Positions 59,961 through 64,000 of a stretch of 64,000 bases of DNA are shown piece after piece (within the stretch, counting starts at the first letter, position 1; each line of letters opens with the position of its first letter). Where the stretch lies: contig NZ_CP197471.1 of NCBI RefSeq assembly GCF_052180215.1, positions 1,274,001 through 1,338,000 on the forward strand. Direction: 5' to 3'. Position numbers and translations under genes: made by a program. The stretch is from Pseudoneobacillus sp052180215. Its GTDB lineage: Bacteria > Bacillota > Bacilli > Bacillales > Cytobacillaceae. The notes beneath the pieces are model-generated. The model did not search any database. It had not been told where the DNA came from and saw only the letters and a program-made list of their open reading frames with translations.

Positions 59961-62108
59961 TTATACCTCAACAACAATTTGACCATCACTTAGTTTTACT
60001 GTGACGTTCTTCATATCGGGATTATCAAGTAAGGTATCTGCAATTTTATCTTCTAATTGTTCCTGAATCACTCGACGTAATGGTCGGGCACCAAATGAAG
60101 GGTGATTGCCAAGTTCAGCGATTTTTTCTTTAACATCGGCTGTCACTAACAATGTAACATTTTGCTCTCTAAGTGTTTCTGACAGATCTTCAATCATTAA
60201 ATCAACAATCGCTAGAAGATGTTTCTTTTCAAGCGATTTGAATTCTATAATATTATCAAAGCGATTTAAGAATTCAGGTTTAAAATAATGACTAAGTGAG
60301 TCAAGTATACTTGCTTCTGAGTAGGTTTCGTTTTGTCCAAAGCCAACCGTTATATTTTTAACTCCAACACCTGCATTACTTGTCATGACAATGACTGTAT
60401 CCTTAAAGCTTACCGTTCTGCCTTGGCTATCTGTTAAACGGCCATCTTCAAGTATTTGAAGGAACATATGTTGAACATCTGGATGAGCCTTCTCAATTTC
60501 GTCTAAAAGAATAATTGAGTAAGGATTTCTACGAACTTTTTCCGTTAGTTGTCCAGATTCCTCGTGACCGACATAGCCTGGAGGTGAACCGATTAATTTA
60601 GAGACACTATGCTTTTCCATCAACTCACTCATGTCTAGACGAATCATGGCATCCTTTGACCCAAATAACTCTTTGGCTAGGGTTTTCGTTAATTCTGTTT
60701 TACCCACTCCAGTTGGTCCAACAAATAAGAAGGAACCAATTGGACGTGTTTTGGATTTTAAACCTGCGCGGCTTCTGCGAACTGCCTTTGCAATCTTTTT
60801 AACTGCCTCTTCTTGACCAATTACTTTTTTACCTAAATTCTCTTCTAGGTTTTTCATTTTCTTATTTTCATCTAATTGCAGTTTACCAACTGGAATACCA
60901 GTCTTCTTTTGTACAATTTCAGCAATGAGTGCCGCTTCAACAGTTGCTGTATTGGAAGGTTGTGTTTCTTGTAATGCATTTTCTAGCTTTGTTTCTTCGT
61001 CTCGGAGTTTTGCAGCCTTTTCATAATCTTCTCTTTGTAAAGCTTGTTCTTTTTCATTGTGTATCTCTTTTAATCGATTCTCAATATGAGAAATATCTGT
61101 TTCGCTAAAGGAAAGATTGATTTTAGAACCTGCTTCATCTAATAAATCGATTGCTTTATCCGGAAGAAAGCGATCTTGAATATAACGATGTGATAAGGTA
61201 ACACACGCCTTAATAGCATCCTCTGTATATTTTACTTCATGATACTTTTCATACTTTCCTTGAATTCCTTTTAAAATTTCAATTGCTTGTTCAGGTGTCG
61301 GCTCTTGTACTTGGATTGGTTGGAATCTTCTCTCAAGAGCAGGGTCTTTTTCTATCTTTCGGTATTCTTTTAATGTCGTTGCTCCAACTACCTGCAGTTC
61401 TCCACGCGCTAGAGCTGGTTTTAAAATATTCCCAGCATCCATTGAACCTTCAGCAGAGCCTGCCCCAACTATTAAGTGAATTTCATCAATAAATAAGATA
61501 ATATTTTTATGATGTTGGAGTTCTGTAATTAACTGCTTCATTCTTTCTTCAAATTGACCCCGGATACCTGTATTCGCGACTAAAGATGCTACATCCAATA
61601 AATAGACACTTTTATTTAATAGTTTATTTGGAACGGAACCTTCCGCTATTTTTAAAGCTAATCCTTCTGCAATAGCTGTTTTCCCAACACCGGGTTCTCC
61701 GATTAAAACGGGATTATTTTTATTACGGCGATTTAGGGTCTCAATGACACGATTAATTTCTTCTTCACGGCCAATAACAGGATCGATTAAACCAGCTTTT
61801 GCCATATGAGTCAAATCACGGCCAAATTGATTTAAAAAGCTATTTCCATTTGAAGCAGTCTTATTTTGAGGATCTTCATATGTCATTTCATGATGATTGA
61901 AATAAGAAGGTGACTGTATATTCTTGAAAAAGAAATCTTCAAAAGGAAAATGAGAAGAAGATTTACCTTTTAAGCCATTTGGTGTTGGCATTTTTTCATT
62001 TTGTTTTTGATAACATTCCTGACAAAGACGGTAGCTTTGTTTGTGTCCATTGACATTCAAATGAATCTGATATTTTGCACTTTTTTCTTGGCAATTTTGA
62101 CACATCAT
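59961..62108 (-). CDS. clpE: ATP-dependent Clp protease ATP-binding subunit ClpE
   Basis: A 715-residue Hsp100 unfoldase. N-terminal zinc finger (CQNCQEKSAK...LCQECYQ), no ClpN repeats, first AAA+ module with GEPGVGKTAIAEG and IDEIHLIVGAGSAEG, a UVR-type coiled middle domain (about 330-370), second AAA+ module with GPTGVGKTELTKT, and a C-terminal ClpP-contact region. The zinc finger marks ClpE rather than ClpC. ClpE helps remove misfolded protein after heat shock. GGGAGGAA before the ATG; two CtsR boxes at the promoter. Confidence 0.95.
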   Translation of the reverse strand: MMCQNCQEKSAKYQIHLNVNGHKQSYRLCQECYQKQNEKMPTPNGLKGKSSSHFPFEDFFFKNIQSPSYFNHHEMTYEDPQNKTASNGNSFLNQFGRDLTHMAKAGLIDPVIGREEEINRVIETLNRRNKNNPVLIGEPGVGKTAIAEGLALKIAEGSVPNKLLNKSVYLLDVASLVANTGIRGQFEERMKQLITELQHHKNIILFIDEIHLIVGAGSAEGSMDAGNILKPALARGELQVVGATTLKEYRKIEKDPALERRFQPIQVQEPTPEQAIEILKGIQGKYEKYHEVKYTEDAIKACVTLSHRYIQDRFLPDKAIDLLDEAGSKINLSFSETDISHIENRLKEIHNEKEQALQREDYEKAAKLRDEETKLENALQETQPSNTATVEAALIAEIVQKKTGIPVGKLQLDENKKMKNLEENLGKKVIGQEEAVKKIAKAVRRSRAGLKSKTRPIGSFLFVGPTGVGKTELTKTLAKELFGSKDAMIRLDMSELMEKHSVSKLIGSPPGYVGHEESGQLTEKVRRNPYSIILLDEIEKAHPDVQHMFLQILEDGRLTDSQGRTVSFKDTVIVMTSNAGVGVKNITVGFGQNETYSEASILDSLSHYFKPEFLNRFDNIIEFKSLEKKHLLAIVDLMIEDLSETLREQNVTLLVTADVKEKIAELGNHPSFGARPLRRVIQEQLEDKIADTLLDNPDMKNVTVKLSDGQIVVEV

Positions 62109-62201
62109 TTTTCCATTCCTCCCAATGATTTCAAATGTTTAGAGAAATATATTAAAAATAAAATTATAAATTTTAGATAGGTTAAAAGAAGATCAAAATG
62201 G

Positions 62202-62258
62202 TTTGACTTATTTTGACCTTTGTAACCATAGTATAATTTGACCTATTTTGACTTTCAA
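62202..62258 (-). promoter_or_regulatory. clpE promoter with two CtsR operators
   Basis: Minus strand TTGAAA (62253-62258), 17-bp spacer, TATACT (62230-62235). Two CtsR heptad repeats, AAAGTCAAAATAGGTCAAA (62237-62255) in the spacer and AAGGTCAAAATAAGTCAAA (62202-62220) over the start, predict tight heat-inducible repression. Confidence 0.92.
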
Positions 62259-62358
62259 GTATTTTGCACAGGGAATGAAAGGAAATTTTATTTGAACCAA
62301 AAGAGCTCGTCATTGTTTGTCCTTTTCTTCATATACATAAAAGGAAGGAGGAGATGCA

Positions 62359-63396
62359 GTGAAAACGAATTGGGGAGCTGCCTGTCAAATTGCAGCTGTA
62401 TATGTAGGTACTGTGGTGGGTGCCGGCTTTGCAACTGGAAGAGAGATTGTAGAGTTTTTTTCCCGATTTGGCTTTTTTGGTTTTATTAGTATATTAATGA
62501 GTGGCTACTTACTCATATTCTTAGGGTCTAAATTAATGAGAACAGCTGCCATAATCGGTGCAAAATCTTATCAGGAATTTAATGAATATTTGTTTGGTAA
62601 ATATATAGGAATGTTCATAAATGTTTTAATGTTATTTATGCTTCTTGGAGTTTGTGCAGTGATGCTATCAGGGGCAGGTGCTATATTTCAAGAACAGCTA
62701 GGTATAAATAAAATGATAGGAATCATTGTAACTATAGCCCTTTCTTTTATTGTCATGCTTGTTGGAATTAAGGGGATATTTGCAGTTAATACGTTTGTTG
62801 TTCCAATGATGATATCGTTTAGCGTACTGTTAATGATTTTATCTATAAAAATGCCTAACTTTATCGAGAACTTTCTTTTTATACCTTTTGTGGAAGATGG
62901 ATGGAAGACAGTAATTACTCCGTTTTCATATTCTGCCTTAAATTTAGGGTTAGCTCAAGCAGTATTGGTTCCAGTTGCCTCAGAAATTAAAGATGATCGA
63001 ACTATTCGCTGGGGAGGGATACTTGGCGGGATAGCATTAACATTAATATTAATATCAAGTCATATCACACTTGTTATGCTTCCGAATCTTGAATCCTATG
63101 AAATTCCGATGGCTGTCATAATGAAAAACATTGCTTCAGGTCTTTATTGGATTTTTATCCTCATTATTTATGGTGAGATATTCACCTCCGTGATTGGCAA
63201 TGTCTTTGGATTAGAGCGTCAGTTAAAACGATATATCGCAATGCCAAGTATTGTAATCGTATGTTTTATATTTATGGTTACTTATTTTATTAGTTTAGTC
63301 GATTATAGTACTTTACTCTCTTATTTATATCCGTTATTTGGCTATATCAGCTTGCTATTTTTTATACTATTGTGGATGAAACCATTGCCAAAATAA
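62359..63396 (+). CDS. ykvI: YkvI family membrane protein
   Basis: A 345-residue protein with about ten helices, starting GAACQIAAVYVGTVVGAGFATGREIVEFFSRFG, the YkvI family opening that resembles branched-chain and other amino acid transporters of the APC/NSS fold. Function unknown; transport is likely. GTG start with AAGGAAGGAGG 7-8 bases before. In B. subtilis ykvI also follows clpE, transcribed divergently. Confidence 0.9.
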   Translation: MKTNWGAACQIAAVYVGTVVGAGFATGREIVEFFSRFGFFGFISILMSGYLLIFLGSKLMRTAAIIGAKSYQEFNEYLFGKYIGMFINVLMLFMLLGVCAVMLSGAGAIFQEQLGINKMIGIIVTIALSFIVMLVGIKGIFAVNTFVVPMMISFSVLLMILSIKMPNFIENFLFIPFVEDGWKTVITPFSYSALNLGLAQAVLVPVASEIKDDRTIRWGGILGGIALTLILISSHITLVMLPNLESYEIPMAVIMKNIASGLYWIFILIIYGEIFTSVIGNVFGLERQLKRYIAMPSIVIVCFIFMVTYFISLVDYSTLLSYLYPLFGYISLLFFILLWMKPLPK

Positions 63397-63442
63397 AAAA
63401 CGTTGGATAAAGAGAATTTTACTCTTTATCCAGCGTTTTTAT
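63397..63442. terminator. Bidirectional terminator after ykvI
   Basis: AAAAACGTTGGATAAAGAG/CTCTTTATCCAGCGTTTTT long stem with A/T flanks. Confidence 0.95.
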
Positions 63443-64000
63443 TTGTTTCTTTCATAATAGTCTTTGCCATTTGTAACAGCGCATCTCGGTAGTCTTCTTG
63501 TTTTTTGTTAAAAATGGTTAGCTTCATTTGTAAGTCTTCATTATTAACTAAATAGGATGTCACGATGTCTTCCTCATTAGCAGCCTCTAAAATAATGGTA
63601 TCTTTGAAAAATTCATCATCCACAGGTGTTTGAGTTTTAATCGTTTGAGAAACAGCTTTTAATTGTGAGCTGGTTTCTTCCTTAACTAAATTCCAATCTA
63701 CGTCATCAGGCAATAATTCAATTCTCATAAAAATAGAATCATTTTTACTTACATAAAGGATATCTTTGTACGGTTCTTCCGCAGCTAATTCAAAATCAGG
63801 TAAAACATAGATAGAATAGTTTTGATTATCACTATATTTTAGGAATGCAGTGTCCTTTTCCTCCTGACCATTTTTTTGATAAACAAGATTTTGCTCCAAT
63901 ATACGGATATGTTCTTCAGAAACATCATTAGTACTCTGTCCACTTTGAGAGGTTGAAGAATCTTTTAGAGTCACTTTATTTTTTGCTCCGTTGGTTTGAG
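63426..64000 (-). CDS. Hypothetical, probably exported protein (5' end outside the window)
   Basis: The frame is open to base 64000 (codons for QTNGAKNKV precede the GTG at 63974), so the N-terminus lies beyond the edge; 191 residues are visible. A Ser/Thr/Gln-rich linker (SSTSQSGQSTND) precedes a domain with alternating strands and helices (YSIYVLPDFELAAEE, IFMRIELLPDDVDW). The linker suggests a lipoprotein or secreted protein whose signal lies outside. Family not recognised. Confidence 0.7.
   Translation of the reverse strand, partial: QTNGAKNKVTLKDSSTSQSGQSTNDVSEEHIRILEQNLVYQKNGQEEKDTAFLKYSDNQNYSIYVLPDFELAAEEPYKDILYVSKNDSIFMRIELLPDDVDWNLVKEETSSQLKAVSQTIKTQTPVDDEFFKDTIILEAANEEDIVTSYLVNNEDLQMKLTIFNKKQEDYRDALLQMAKTIMKETNKNAG

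Overview
The window is AT-rich chromosomal DNA of a spore-forming Bacillaceae. Evidence for this includes an alpha/beta SASP, YjcZ-type peptides, a Spo0E-type phosphatase, a KinE-like kinase, SigI/RsgI, CtsR-type operators at clpE, S-box (SAM) riboswitches and B-type RNase P RNA. From memory, the order sigI-rsgI-sspD-ktrD ... kinE ... mtnK/U/E/W/X/B/D-spo0E ... clpE-ykvI follows the B. subtilis ykr/ykv region, so the window looks like that conserved backbone with lineage-specific insertions. The species cannot be fixed from this sequence; a facultatively anaerobic or denitrifying lineage is an inference.

Layout. 1-4.3 kb: end of a TRAP permease, an isolated tRNA-Val, a methyltransferase/WbsX-like pair and an APC permease. 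4.4-9.4 kb: ctaB, then an operon for a CuA-containing heme-copper enzyme (subunits IIa, II, I), a SCO protein and a small membrane protein, under a textbook Fnr-type promoter. 9.4-15.7 kb: LysE exporters, SDR, CorA, APC permease, RluF. 15.8-17.3 kb: RNA cluster with eight tRNAs, rnpB and a small-type SRP RNA, followed by a tyrosine recombinase. 18.3-24.8 kb: YjcZ peptides, TM2 protein, cell-wall hydrolase, DUF1232 protein, RF3, ArgO-type exporter, SDR. 24.8-28.3 kb: a SigI-type block. 28.5-33.9 kb: KtrD, small unknown genes, radical SAM protein, acyltransferase. 34.1-41.6 kb: two-gene 2-oxoacid:ferredoxin oxidoreductase, chemoreceptor, PAS kinase. 41.7-49.5 kb: ArsR regulator and the methionine salvage cluster with two SAM riboswitches. 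49.7-58.1 kb: Spo0E, ZIP transporter, fixABCX, Fnr-type hemerythrin, an attenuated MFS pump and a MarR regulator. 58.2-64 kb: M3 peptidase, ClpE, YkvI and a protein cut by the right edge.

Main points. The enzyme at 5.7-8.0 kb looks like a ba3 oxidase, but the residue aligned with the His-Tyr cofactor tyrosine is Asn, while all heme, CuB and CuA ligands are kept. With the Fnr-type promoter this fits a CuA-type nitric oxide reductase better than an oxidase. A second perfect Fnr box precedes a hemerythrin gene, and two degenerate boxes precede ctaB and the fix region. FixABCX and the 2-oxoacid oxidoreductase both point to low-potential ferredoxin metabolism. A ten-codon leader peptide with a GC hairpin precedes the MFS pump. 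The sigI gene and a secreted DUF5667-like gene share an ACCCCC-N19-CGTA promoter. Several dispersed repeats and two long perfect palindromes with a common core occupy the spaces between genes.
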